From Oryzias latipes (lineage: Eukaryota; Chordata; Actinopteri; Beloniformes; Adrianichthyidae): a stretch of DNA of 64,000 nt. Shown here piece by piece: positions 29,229-44,200 of the stretch. The notes under the pieces are model-generated. The model was not told the origin of the DNA. It did no database searches and saw nothing but the letters and a program-made list of their open reading frames with translations. Numbering within the stretch: position 1 is the stretch's first letter; each line of letters begins with the position of its first letter. The translations under genes were made by a program, and so were the position numbers. Location: NCBI RefSeq assembly GCF_002234675.1, contig NC_019864.2:10440129-10504128 (forward strand). Direction: 5' to 3'.

Positions 29229-32200
29229 ATGGCGCTCGCTACCCAAATCAAAGGTAAAGGGTTGTCTTTGGAGAACCTTCTACGGATAGCTTTCATCCGA
29301 TGCATGGCGTAGTCTTAAAAGACGGCGACGACTTTAAAAAAGACTAACTATCACTATAGTTAGCTGCTGCTTGCCCAAAGCAAGTGTTATATACAATGTT
29401 TCGGCCTTACTTTGTCAGAATTACAACAAGCTAGCTAACGTTTGTTAGCTTGATAATGCTTGTCTTATAACTAAGCAGTAACGTAAAACATGATAGTTCT
29501 CAGCGCTGTCTTTCACCGGCAGGACTTTCGTGTGCGTTTGATGTGACGTCGTTTGTTTCTGGTTATCTCGTGAATGGTTTTGGGGTAGCGTGATAAGTAC
29601 GTAGCTCATGGTGTGCTTTACGATAAGGGACCGATGCTAGCAACTTGAAGCTTTGCTAGTAGTTCTGCTTCAGCTCCACCAAACATCAGTTTAGATGTTA
29701 GAATTTATTTTTAAATTGGAAATGAACCCAGACGTCATTTAAGCTGTAGATAATAAGTAAATCACTTTTCGGAGGTGTTTTTTCCCCCTCGTATTAAATC
29801 AAAAAATGTTTTTTTCCATGGTAAGAATTCTTACTAAGATATCTAAGAAAAACAAAAGCACGGAAATAAGCTTTAGCTTAAAATATCTAAACAAAAACAC
29901 GAATTGACATGATAGCAACGCATTTCCAGCTTTAAGACGTGTTTTTTCGGTTTAATTAAATACTTAGTGAATGTCTGAAGTAAATAGGAAGTGAAAAAAA
30001 AGGTTATTATCAGTTTATTTACGCTATTATCTCTCTCTCTTTTTTTCCATCTTTGCTAAAGAAAGCTAAACCTGTTTAGTGACAATACAGTGAGATACTC
30101 CACTCAGCTTTCTCCAAACACCTGACAAAGGCTGTTGTCTTATAGCTAAACCTACCAAATAACTAAGGGAAATGAGGGGTTTATAAATGCATAAAATTGT
30201 GTTATTTTAAAATGAATAGATAGTTGCTCTGACACTAATGAAACCCTACATCTACAGCAACAAAAGGGCTTATTTTCAGTAAAAGTACGTAAAGTGAGCT
30301 AAATTATAGCCCTTTTGGATTGTTTATGGTTTGCTGTCATTGAGTTTAGAGGAAATCCAGTAGACACAGGAGGCGACGTGTCTTTACTGCAGGTTTACTG
30401 GTTCCTTTTTAAAGACCCACTGTTGAAAATATTTTTTTAACTTGTTCTTGTAGCATTTTTCGCATGATGTTGGACATGTATAAAGAAAATTAAGTTTGAA
30501 ATGGCATTTCTGAGTATTTAAAAAAAAATTCAAATCATAAAATCTTGTAGCAGTGATGTGCCAACAGTCAGGCAAATTTCTTATGAGCCTTTGGGTAAAA
30601 ATGGCATAATCATAACAAAAACTACCCTGCAAACACTTGCACATTTGTTTAAATCATTGTGAATCTGGAGCAGATGGGGGGGAACAAGCCACTTGAAATA
30701 GATCATATCTGTGTCGTAGAAATTGCGTTAGGTGTGCCACAAACTCCTGCTCTGAGCTCTCAGCAATGGGAAGTGGAAGGGGGCCAGGGTTGCTCCGTGC
30801 CAACACTACTGCCCACAACTCAGGAGAATTTGTAATGAACTCCTGCTGCTCTGTGGAAACTGTCCTAGAAAACGACACAGGGTTGCTAGATTTTGGGCTA
30901 AAATGGCATAATCATAATTAAAAGACCACGGGGAATACTTTGATCACTTTTTGACTCATTAGTGTTTCCTTATTTCTGAAACCAACCACTTTAATCACTT
31001 TTGGATTAAAGATGATCAAAGTGGGACTTTAAAAAGTGTGTGGGACTGAGATGAAAGATATAGTTTAATTATTCTGATGATATATAATCTTGTACGACAG
31101 AGTATTAGGGCCATCATAAAAATAAAAGTGTAAATAAATAGATGAGAAAAAAGTCAACATTTTACAAACATAGTTGTAAAATTATGAGGACAAAAGTCAA
31201 CATTTTATGAGAATAACATAAGTTTATAAGTTAAAAATGTGCAAGTCGTAAACTTAAGAGGAAAAGGGCTGTAATAGCAACAACAGTAACTATAAGTGGT
31301 AACTTTAGCATTGGTTTCAGAAATAAGGAAACACTAATGAGTCAACATTAGATTATTGTTTTAGTATGTGGACTTTGAAAATAATTTGCTAGACACTGGG
31401 CCTCTGCATAAGAAAATGGCACACAGACTTGGTGGAAGAAATGGTTGGAGTTGCTGTTTATGTCATTGGAAGTATAGATAGATAAATAGATGACTTTATT
31501 AATCCCACAGTGGGGAAATTTCATTTATCTGTGGCAGCAACATGACATTCAGAAATAATCTATATAATATAACATCAATAAAGGACATCACAAATTACAT
31601 TTATATTAGATAATTAAAAATATTACTAAAATTATTATGAAAAATTATTATCAAAAATGAGATTCTTATTAAATAAAGAAATAAATATTAAATTTGCAGT
31701 GGTTTGGTTTGTAGTGGTCCTAAATTTGCATATGGCACATAGATTCCTGGGATAAGCAAAATGGTCAATGGATTCAGTCAGCACGTAACATGAATGGAGG
31801 CTTACACAACCAACTTTATTATCCTAAAAGCCTGGCTTATCCTCGCAAAATGACAACTTGTTTCTCTTAATTTGAAGACTTTATTCTCAAATACTTTTTT
31901 TTTTCATTTATGTTGGCTCTCACAGTCTTGTAAAGGTTTTGTAAAGTTTGGTTTGTGATGGTGTCAGGGCTGATGCTGTTTTTTGAGGCGTTTCTGTGTC
32001 TTAAACAGGGGTGTCAAACTCATTTTCACTGAGGGCCACATCAGCATAGTGGCTATCCTCAAAGGGCCAGATATAACTTATACATGTAACTAAATGTAAT
32101 GAAAAATAAATGTAACTACTCCTTAATGTTAAATAACTCATTATTTATTTACCAGCGTTGGAATAAGCGGTTATCCTGTTGTCCGAGACAACCAGATGTC

Positions 32201-35200
32201 ACGGAGGACAACCAAAAATGAACCTGATGGTTGTCCGTGTGACAACCTGGTCATTTATTCAACATTTTGGTATTTTTTTACTATTTTTCAAAGTTTTTGG
32301 GAAACCGACGTCCGACTTTTTAAGATAAAACCGAGTGTACACGAACGATGTCACGTGACTTCCGAACGAACCGAGTACGCCCGAAGACGTGAGCGGCATC
32401 AGCCTCAGCAGACGGAGTCGGACGTGGATGATCATGACATACCCCTAGAGGAACTTATCTGAAATTACTTGTCAAAAATGACAACATTTCACCTGCATGT
32501 CTTGTTTAAAAGATCAGGGATATTAGTCTTTACTGCTACTGCAGGGCACAATGTAAACATGGGATCATTTACACGTGTTTATTTGAAATAGATGTAATAT
32601 CATATTATAACTTTTCATCACATATAAATATTACTTTATATTTGGAGTGCTGTAGTAGTCCCAGTCCATACAAGTGTTCTAAATTTTAAAAATACTCATT
32701 AGGTTACAGTGTTGGTTGATGTAATCAATTTTCTGATAAATTATAGGGTAAGATAAAGTTTTTTCATTTGACCGTAACAGTATTTACATGGCAATACTTT
32801 GTGTAACCAGATGCTTCAATATTTAGTAAAAAGTTTGTTTTTAATATTTAAAGAGTTTTTTAAATGTCCATCATAAGAGGCAGTTGATATTAGATGTATA
32901 GAAGAAATAAAGATGTAAGTACTGACACCTGAATAGGTTTCGTTGCTGTTGAATATTGGTATCGAAGGACAACCAAATATTACTTGCCAGGTTGTCCTCC
33001 GGACAACCAATTCCCCCCCCTTATTTCTAACGCTGTTTACTATAACTTTTTAAAGTGACAATTACAGTTACATAAAAAACATATGTTTGCTTGTTACTCT
33101 AGCATAAATCCTTTTACATTTGATTCTGTCAGGTTAGGTTATACGGTCGGTGTTTAAGTTCTAATGTATAGTTGCCCAACCCGATAGTTTAAATCCAATT
33201 CCCCCTAGATATGAATAAATACACACCATTTTTTACTCTAAGAAATTAAAAACTTTTAGGCTCTCACGGGCCACATAAAATGACATGGCGGACCACATTT
33301 GGCCCACGGGCCCTTGAGTTTGACAAATGTGGTCTAAAAGAAAGATCAGAGTTGTGACAACCACAATTAAACAAGAGCTGAAGTTAAAACCTGATGTCCT
33401 GCTGTGAATCCTGCACACTAAAGTATTGTTTTTTTTAATGAAAAGATTAAATCATAATCTATTTTGGATGTTCCTGGCTGGTCTTAATCACATTGTTTTA
33501 ATGTCAGTTCCTCGCTGAATCACAGTAGTTCTGTTTTTCCAGACCGCAAAGCTTCGCCTCAATATCTCTGAGTGTACGCACACCAGAGAACATTTAGGAC
33601 AATTACTGCTGGAAATGTCTCTACCATGTGTAGCAGGGCTGCTAAATTTGGTGTTCTGATGCAAATGTTTGCGTTCCCTCTGCAGAGCACCCATACTCTC
33701 ATGTCATCGACACGCTGAAAGATGGCAAGATCAAATTCTTCAACCCGCTGAAACTCAACGATCCGAGATACGGTGAGTTCAGGAATCACTCCTGCTGAAG
33801 ATTTCATTAAGACATTTTGCTTTTAATGTTTAGCAAAGTTTAGTGCATATTGGAAAACAAAAAGGCTTTAGCAGCCCTAACTGAGAATAAGACATTTAGA
33901 GAACCTCAGCCAAACAGAAAAACCTCAGACAGTATTTTAAGAAAACAAAGCCAAAATGCAAAAATGTGAAAAAAACCTGCCGATGATTAAATGTCTTGTC
34001 AGCCCTCTAAGTTGCTGTGATTGATTTTTCTATGACGTTATCTGTGTCTCACATCATCATTTGGATTCATTTTGACTTGTTTTGAGGTTTCTTCAGTTCT
34101 TGAGGGTTTGTAGATTGCGGTCGTCTTAAGTCCCTGACACTTTTGTTTTGAATCCCTGCTTCATCTGTGGAAAACGGTTCTGCTGCGTGTTGTTTTGGAT
34201 CAGTTCCTGCTTGGCTTTAGTCAGTAGCATAACTTTAAGTTACAGAGTTCTGGGGCTTAAATGGTGTGGCTTGAAATAAAAGGAGTCTAAAATTGTTACA
34301 ACCATTTCCACTGAGTTTTGGTTTTTAGCACCTCAAAACGGGCATTTACGCGTTTCCATCGACCTTTCAATGGAAGTGGTTGCTTGAACAACCATTTCTG
34401 AGAGTGGTGTGAACGTAGCTTTACAGTTAGGGTGAGAAGCTGGATCACCCAGCGAGAGCTGGGAGTAGAGCGGCTGCTCTGGGCATCTTCACTTGCTGAC
34501 CCTCCAGCCTGGTCCTGGAAGAGCAGAAGTGGATGGATGGATGGATAAATGGGGGGGAGTGAGGTCACCCACACCTCAGTGCTCCAAGACCTGAAACTGA
34601 CAAAACTTTTGTGTCTGATTGTTTATCTGATGATTTATTTGTACATTTTCTTAGTCAAACTAGCTGTGAAAATGTTAAGAATTTTTTAACTAGTGATTAA
34701 AAGGGTTGGTTCAACTAATATTTGGGAGATTTGGCTTCTTCAGTTTGCAAAAGGTCTGAGGTAATATTGAACCAACTCTGATGTTTGTTTTCAGTGGGAA
34801 CTCCAGATGAATCAGCCTTTTTTTTTTCTGGTTGTGTTTTCCAGACCGGCTGCCTCTGTCCATCCGTGTCTTTCTGGAGGCAGCGATACGCAACTGCGAT
34901 GGCTTTTATACCACAGAGGGCGACGTGGAGAACATCTTGGACTGGCAGCAGCAGCAGGATAAAGCCGAAGTGCCTTTCACTCCGGCACGAGTCCTTCTGC
35001 AGGACTTCACGTGAGTTGACAGCATTTGAGGTGCTGTGAAACGGCGATCTCCAACCTTTTTCAGACCACAGACCGGTTTAATGTCTGACAACAGTTTTTC
35101 ACAGGCCTGTACAAGTCTGAAGTGGTTGTTTAATATTTGTTTTATTTTTCATGGTAAAGTTTCTCTTCTTCCTCTGTAAAGTATCTGCAGCTGGTTTCAT

Positions 35201-38200
35201 GGTTTTCATATACATTTTTGTAGGTGCGAAATAAATAAGTCACTAAAACTGATATTTTCTAAATATAATAATAAATGTGAATTTCTGCAACTTTATTAGC
35301 AGAAATTCATAACATTAGACAGCTGTTGCTAATTATTAGCCATTATTATTATGGTAAATAGGAACAACTTTGGCTATAAATCCAAATTCAGATTCCTGGT
35401 ATTTGTTTGTCATAAGCAGCTGTCTTTTATTTTGAAGTCAAAGGTTTCCCTTTTTTTCTGTAAAAAAAAAGCAACTTTCCAAATAGATTTGTTTTTTGTG
35501 AATTATCTAGCTTAAGTGGTCGGAGCAGCCTCTTTAATAAAATAGCGGATGTATTTTCAACACGGGACCGAGCCGCTCATTGTTGATATGCGTCAACAAT
35601 GAGTTGGATGTGGTGACGAAAATCTAGTAGTTTTCCAAAGAAAAAAAACTTCCTTTAAAATCAGAAAGAAAGTAGGTCATGTTTTTTTTCCATGTACTAA
35701 CTGTCCCTTGGACCGGTACTGGTCTGCAGCCCCGGGTTGAGGACCACTGACCACAAAAATTAGGCAAATCTTTATTATTATAGCTGGTAAATTTCAAAAT
35801 GTTTGGTTGAATAGTAACATGGTATGAGTAAGGTTATTGCAAAAGTTTAAGAAGAAAATTTGGCTTTTCTACCAGTTATGCTAAATGAATGAGGAAGACA
35901 AAAAAAAACCGTTACCTTAGTGAAAGAGAAATGCACTGAAGCATGTTTGTGCTGTTTTCTCTCTGTGTTGAATGAGTGGCAATGCTGTCATTTGAACAGG
36001 ATTGATAGGATTGTTTCATAGGATTGGATTAGCAGTGGTTCCAAAGTCGATTCCATGAAATTACCGGTAGCCCTTCCCCCACCTCCAGTATAAATGCCTT
36101 TGTTAGAAACTGATAAACCTGCTGTTTTCTCCAGATTTTGGCATCATGAATCACCAGAAAACGTCTATCTATGAATTACCTAGAATATATAAACTGGAAG
36201 TCTCCAGCAGACGTTTTAATTTACTTTAATTTGTTTCCGTGCAACTGTCTCTGTGGCCCAGTACCATGAACCGTGAACCGGTACTGGTCCACCACCCGGG
36301 GGTTTGGAGACCACTGCTGCACAGAGCTGTGGTTCTCTGAATCCTGACTGAGCGCTTTGGGATTTTCTCAAAGTTGCCTGTGTTTCTCAGCTGTTGGGTT
36401 ACATTTGCAAGGATCTTTTTTGACATGTAACTCCATCTACAGCCGGTTTAGCTCGTGCTGGTTTGCGGCGCCGACTCGTTCGCTGTGGCGACCCTGATGG
36501 GAAAAGCCGAAAGAGAAACAACAACTCCATCTACAGCTATGATTGTCTTTCCCAACAGGATTATTTACACATTTTAAAACCTGTTTGTTTTGTCAGTGGC
36601 ATTCCTGCCATGGTGGACCTGGCAGCCATGAGGGACGCCGTGGCTAAACACGGCGAAGACCCCAGTTTGGTCAACCCTAAATGCCCCACAGACCTGATTG
36701 TAGATCACTCATTACAGATTGATTTCAGCAAATGGTGAGTTTGCTTTTATCTTTTGCATTTTCTCTTCTTCTTCTATGAAGTCAGCAAATACAATCTTAG
36801 TTTGTTTTTATGTTTCTCATATTTCCTTATTTCACAGTGCCATACAGAATGCTCCAAACCCCGGTGGAGGGGAAAGTGCGACCCCCAGCCTGGCTCCTCC
36901 TCGCTCTGTGCCCTCCAGGCTTCCATCCAGAGGCGGCTCACATTGCGGAGGCCAGCAGGGCTCCTGTAGCAAAGCCGCCTGTAGCGACCCGCCGGCCTCC
37001 TCAGGAGGACGTCCAGCAGCAGTCCAGCAGATTGAGAACACGCCTCTTCTCTGCCCCTTCCACCTAAAGCCTGTGTCTGAGTAAGCTCACTATGTACTAC
37101 CATCTGTGTTTGTGCCATGGTAGTTACTGAATTAAGCATTGAACCAAGTTCTAAGACTCACATTTTATTCTTAGATCAGTCATATGGTTCTCATACTCAG
37201 AGAAACACTTTTGAGTCATTTAAAAGCTTTTTTATTTGCAGAACTGAAACGGCTGTGAAGAATCAGGAAATGGAACTGATAAGAAACAAGGAGAGGCTTC
37301 AGTTCTTTAAGGTACCAGAAGAAAAGCCTGACATTTCGGTTTTTATCACTTATTTATTACCAATGGGATGTCTGTCAGCGTCTCCTTTGAGAGGGTCTCC
37401 ACAGAGAATCATTGGCCTTCATCTAACCCTGTCCTCTGCATCTTCCTCGCTCACAGCATCCACCTTCATAGTCTTCTTCACTACACAGGTTTTTGGTTTT
37501 TGTCTAAAAACAGCATAATCATAATCAAAAGACAACCGGGGACGCTCTTCTAATAGATCAAACGATGATCAGAATGGGTCTTCAGTAGAGCTTTTAACCA
37601 TCGATTTGACCGGAAAAAGTTGTGAATGGTGTGATTTCTGAAAAACAGTGAAGGCGTTCTTGTCTGCCCTCAACATTTTTCTCTGTGTTTCCAAACAGTG
37701 GTGCTCCAAAGCATTCAAGAACGTGAACGTGGTTCCTCCAGACGTGGGTGCGGTTCATCAGGTCAATTTAGAGTACCTGTCGCGGGTGGCGCAGGTCAGC
37801 GACGGTGTGATCTACCCGGACAGTGTGGTGGGAACAGACTCCCACACCACCATGATCAACGGGCTGGGGATCCTAGGATGGGGTGAGAAGGGCTAGGGGT
37901 AGGGACTCATGTAAGATGTTTCTTTCTGCGGAGCAGGAAGGTGAAGAAAAAGAGAAAGTTGATGTAACTTGACTGCTGGTCTCTCCCTGTCAGGCGTGGG
38001 GGGAATTGAGTCAGAAGCCGTGATGCTCGGCCAGCCCGTGTCTCTGACTCTCCCTCAGGTGGTGGGCTGTAAACTGGTGGGCTCCATCAACCCTCTCAGC
38101 ACATCCATAGACATCGTGCTGGGCATCACAAAGGTAGCCCTCCTGCTGGATCTGGTGGTGTCTCTGTGGTGTTGCTGTGTTTTTATGCTTTGTTGATTTG

Positions 38201-41200
38201 TTCTTTGTGAAACAACAAATAAACAGGAAACAGGGACGTCCGTCTGACGTTCTCAGTCCAACTGTGACGATGACAGTCAAGTCTGTGGATCAAGTTGACT
38301 TTCAGGAAGTTAGAATATTGCTATAGTTAAATTTATTTATTTGTTTTAAACCATCAACAAAAAAAAACTTGAAGGAAATGTTATTTATTATTTTTAATGT
38401 AAAATAATCTAATTTATTCTAATGAATTTATTTCAAATATTTCTTTTTTTATTTTGTAAAGCGTTTTTTTTTTTTAAAACGTATTAAGATTTATATATGT
38501 TTCTTTTATCTATTATGTAGTTGATTTATTTTGTATGTATCTATATGTTTATTATTTTCAACAAAGAATATAATTTAATTTTTAAAAACAGTTTTTTAAC
38601 TGTCCTTTATTGTTTTGTATTAAGCCTCAATATTTTTTTGATTGAAAACATTTAGAAAGATTGTTTTTAAATGTAAAATATATTAAATTATAAAAATATC
38701 AATTAAAATGGACACTAACAGGCTCAGAATGTAAACAAGCTGAACAAAACCTTTGACAAAACTAAAGTCTTGCAGCATAAATCCACACATGGTACGGTCT
38801 TTTCTTTTCTTTAGACATTGCATTTTTATTTGGGAGTCCCAAAAAGAAAGACTAAGGATCCAGATCCAGGTTCAGTGTTTTTACATGTTTTATTAATTTA
38901 GTCATTTATATTTAGTCTTTCTTTTTTTATGTATATATTATGTAGAATGTATGTAATATATATATTATATTTGTATATAACTTTAAATTATTTTATTAAT
39001 TTAACTTATTTCATCAAAATATACATTTTAATTTAATTGTAGTGATAATTACTTGTCATCACTCATGTTGAAAACGTGTTTTTCTAACCAAACAAAAGCA
39101 TTTTCTAAAGTTTAAATTATCCATTGTTTCATTAAGCACAAATAAACCAGTTGGACTTTGAGCGTATGAATGACATTTTTTACTGATTCACTGTTTGAGC
39201 ACTTCCACTTCTAATCATTTAGCATAATGAGATTATATATTAAATAACTCTCGGCTACGTAAACAGGCATTCCTGATAACGGGAGAAACCCATGTGATGC
39301 TTTTTGTAGCACTTTAACTCTTTAGGCTCGTTTAAAGGCGTGCAGAAGTTAACGCTGTATTCTAATGTTCTTGATCCCTAAAAAATAACCCCTTCTTTCT
39401 TTTCCCATTCTGTGAACTTTTTCCCCAACTCTCTGCATGTTTGGGAATAATCAAACACAGGCTCTTTATGTTGTTGATGGGAAAATATCCACTTCTTCCT
39501 TCATGACGTCTCCTGCTGCTGACGGTGTATTATTTAGAAAATGCTCCGAAACACGGGAATCCCAATATTCCTGTTCTTTCTGAACGTATAATTATGTCAT
39601 TAAGGATATGACCCCACAGACTGAATGCTCTCTATTAGGTAAACTTAGTCACTGGTGTTGAGCTCCCTCAGCTTAAAGCACCAACAACAAAGTCAGTCAG
39701 CTGATTGAAACAGAACAGGACGTGGACTGCAGCAGGGGTTTTTCAACCTTTTTGGAGCCCAAGTACACTGTTTTCCTCGACAAAAATCCAGCAACCAAAA
39801 AAAAAAAAAGAGAGAAACTCTATGGTCTGTATTGATGTCCGGTCTGTCCACCATCTTGGTAGCATTTTTTGTAATAATTGAGGCAAAAATATTTTGAAGT
39901 TGCAGCTGTTTTTCCTAAAAGTTGCGATAATTTTCAATAATAACTTCTAACTTGAAAATAGTTGTTTTTCCTCTAGAGGAACTAGAGGAAAAACCTGTGG
40001 AATTATAAAAGTTCCAGTTCAAATCGGACTTTTACCACACAGTTGTAGTAAATAAATTTCTCATTCGTTCTGCTCCTTAGCTTCTTGTGAACAATGAAAC
40101 GTTCCAGCGCAAAGAACTTTGTTTTTCTCCTTCCCACCTAACAAAAAAAAGGAAAACGATTCCTCTATTTCTGCAGGAGTTCTTCATATTTGGAATCATC
40201 CAGACCTTTCCTGAACACTGTGTTAACGTTTCTTTTGCACTGCTTTCTCAGCACTTGCGGCAGGCTGGCATCGCTGGGAGGTTCGTTGAGTTCTTCGGAC
40301 CCGGAGTCTCCCAGCTGTCGGCTCCTGACCGGACCACCATCGCCAACATGTGCCCGGAGTACAACGCCACCGTCAGCTTCTTCCCCATCGACCGAGTCAC
40401 ACTCAAGCACTTTAAAAAGACAAGTGAGCCGCTCAGCGTTTAGCTGTAAAACCCGGACGCTTTGTGCTCAGTCTGTTGGGTCTCGGTGATTAAAGCTGTT
40501 GTTGGAACTCGCTGTTGCAGATTTCAGCCATGAAAAACTTGAATTGATGGAGTCTTACGTGAAGGCAGTCAAACTTTTCCGAAGCTATGAAGAACCTCCG
40601 GAAGACGTCCAGTATTCCGAGGTAAACTCCCCAAAATCTGCTCCTCCGTATCTAAACACTTTTCTTTCATGTTCCATCGTTCCTACATGGCTGCTGTTCT
40701 CCGGAGCGTTTGGCGCACCTCTTTCCACAACGAACTGATAGAAAAGCATTGATGCCTTTGCAGGTTATCGAGATCAACCTGAGCTCCATGGTGCCCCACG
40801 TCAGTGGCCCCAAAAGGCCCCAAGACAGGGTGGCGGTCAGTAACATGAAGGCAGACTTTCAGAGTTGTCTGGAAGAGAAGGTGAGCTGCAAAAGAACGCA
40901 CACGGGGGGTTTAGTCAGGCCGAAGCGCCGCCTTTGACTCCTCACAAACGTCTCTCTCCATCCCAGGTGGGCTTTAAAGGTTTCCACATTTCCAAGGAGA
41001 AGCAGGAGACTCGGGTCCCCTTCCTGCACTGCGGTCAGGAGTACCAGCTGGTGCACGGCTCGGTGGTCATCGCCGCCGTCATCAGCTGCACCAATAACTG
41101 CAATCCGTCTGTCATGCTGACTGCAGGTGGGGGCCTGACTGACGCCATGAAGCGCTTTAGAAGTGATTGATTTACTGCTAGAAAATAAAAAAAAGCTTAC

Positions 41201-44200
41201 AAACTGGTTCATAAAAAGCCACTGATGTCAGTGGTGGAGGAGAAGTAAAATAAGGAGCGACTCTACGTTCACACTGAACAAGATTTGCTAGCTTGTCTAA
41301 AAGTCTTTGTAAAGCTTTCTCTCCTGCTGTGTGTGTGTGGAGCTACCGTCAAAAACGTTTGGCTTTATCTCTGCATAATGGAAGACATAAATGATGTTTA
41401 GAGTTCACGTTTATTTGTTTTCAGGGGCTCTACAAAAGCCTCTGTAATCACGTCTCCATGTCTGGGTTCATGAGATTCTCTCAGTGCGGTGAGCTTCACC
41501 AAAGTCTGCTGCAGGAGCTGCGTCTGAATGTCAGCCGCTTTCAGCGGTACCTCCGTCTCTCTGTGAACCAGTTAACGACCTCCTGTCCCACATTAGTCCA
41601 AGGAGGGAAATAATAATAAATAAGAAAAGTATGATAAAGTTCAGGGGGAGAAGGTTCAGAGTTTTCGCCCGAGTCCAGATATTTGAACTCTAGAACCATC
41701 GGGATGTGTAGCAAAATCTTTAGCCTGAAACACGCTGCTGCTGCAGCATGTCTGACACTCAAAACCTCCAATCGCATTTGACCGGTGACTCCTTGCATTC
41801 GGTGTGAACGCAGCTATAGAAGACAAACTGATGATAAGATCGAGACAATCTTGTTTGAAAACCTCTTGTCTTCGTTCAGCCAGTAAGGGATCCTTTCAAG
41901 GCAGAATCTCCACTTCAGTAGAAAAGCATGTAGGATTTGATTTTTATGCCAAGTACTTTTATTTCAGCTGTTTAGGCTTGTTTTACTGATTGCAAACAAA
42001 AACATTTTTTAGCCTCTTTTATGCCTCATGCTCCTCTGTGCTGCCCATTCTCGCCTACAGACCATTTTATTGATTTAATTCTCGTCTTATTTTGCAGGTC
42101 TTCTGGCCAAAAAGGCCGTGGAAGCCGGCCTCACTGTCAAGCCTTACATCCGGACCAGTCTGGCTCCTGGAAGTGGGATGGTCACTCACTACCTCAACAG
42201 CAGCGGCGTTCTGCCTTACTTCAGTCAGCTGGGGTAAAACCACTGGAAACCACTGCTCTGGACCTGCTGGAAGTCAATGTTTTAGAGATTTTCTGTCCTC
42301 TGATGTCACTCCACTTCTACCAAGTTTAAAACAGATTCTATTCCATCTGATAGTTGCATAAAATCTGTTTTTTCCCCCTGTAATCTGACTGAACAAAAGC
42401 TATGTTTCTCAACCTGAAACTGGAAAAAAGGTGCTCTCTATCGCTGATTGTATGTTTGGATCCTTTAATTCTTTTTTCAGTGATATGATTATGTTTTCTC
42501 TCAGAGAGATAAGAGATGAAGAAACTTTATTAATCCTGAAGGAAATTAAAAAGCGGCCAGCTGCTTCCATTCAACACACACAATAAAAAAAATAAAGCCA
42601 TAAAAGCCATCAATATTAAAAGCCATTAGTTTAAAATAGTAAAATATTTCAAATCTATGATAAATCCATAAAACTTCAAATTCAACGTTTGTTGCTCACT
42701 GGGGGAGTTTTTCCAGTAAACTTTCAGATTTGGTCTTTTTATTTTTTCAAGTTGTCTGGACTTATTTCACTAACGTTGGTGTTTATATCTCCACAGGTTT
42801 CAGGTGATCGGTTACGGCTGTGCCACCTGCGTTGGAAACACAGCACCGTTACCGGACGCCGTCGTGGACGCCATCAAACAGGTAGTTTTCCACCATCTGT
42901 GATCCTCCTCTGTGCTTTTTTTCTATTTGCTTGTTTGTTTTAACCCATTAATAATGAACGTCTTCATTTCAGGGGGATCTGGTGACCTGCGGTCTGTTGT
43001 CCGGCAACAGGCACTTTGAAGGACGCCTGTGCGACTGCGTGCGTGCCAACTACCTGGCCTCCCCTCCCCTGGTGGTGGCTTACGCCATTGCGGGCACTGT
43101 GGGAATCGACTTTGAGAAGGAGCCGTTAGGTAAGGGCGGGGATCTGCGTGTGAGGATCATGGGAGGATTTTGGTGCTTAAATCACAGTGAATGGGCTTTT
43201 TGTGGTGATTCAGTGTGCTGCACACACACACGTTTATGCAGAAATGACTGTTTTCTGCTCTGTTGTGCGTCTGAACGCCTCAAATCATCCAGCCGGCGCC
43301 AGCTGTACAAGTTATTTAAGAAACATGACCCGATGTTTGAAGCCACTCAAAAAAAAAGCTTTTTTAGACACTCAAGTTGATCAAAATCTGCCTTCTTCAC
43401 ACTTTTTCATCTGATTCAACAATCTCCCTCGCTGTCTTTTAGGTGTTGAGGAGAAAAGTAAAGTTTTGGTTTTAGGATGATCCTTCCAGGTTGGGTAATC
43501 TCCGACTTTGCTGAAAAAGAACGTTGCCAGCAATTTCTGCAAACTGAGCCTTTTGTGTTTAATCCTTAAAAAGACATTTTGTAAAACTTGACCTCATCTT
43601 TAACACCTCATGACAGCTGACCTTGTTTTTTGGTTTTTGATAAGGATGCTGGTCCTCTTGTCCTGCTGATGGACAAAAAAAACCCTGTTTTTGACAACTA
43701 AAAAAAAGAAATAAGAAAAGAAAAAAACCACATACATTTATATCTATATATATATATAGATATATATATAGATCAGTAAACCCTTGTTTTTCGGGGGGGT
43801 TACGTTCCAAAAAGAACCCCTGATAGACAAAATCTGTGAAGTAGAAACCTTTATTTTTTTTACAATTAAATTCTCTATTATACATTGAAAAAAAAGAACA
43901 AACCATTTTCCAGGCTCAAGCATTTGTTTCACAAATAAAAGTTCTTTAGAACGTTTTTTTCAACAAATAACTTCTGTACTGTCAAATAACAATTTTAATC
44001 ATCAATGTGAACAGAAGGCTTCAAATTGCGGCGATTAGCCCCGCCCACCGCGACCTGAGTAATTGGACTAAACGGGAGAAAATTACAAAATAGTGGCTCT
44101 GGTGTATTTGTAGTGTTTTCTTTCTTTTGCAAAGTAACAATAGAGTTGTTGTGTGTCTTTGATCAGGTTTATCTTCAAGCGGAAAGGAGGTGTATCTTAG

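Noticed and set aside
34906-35091. Possible alternative exon over ireb2 exon 3
   Set aside because: Minus-strand shadow of a clearly coding plus-strand exon.
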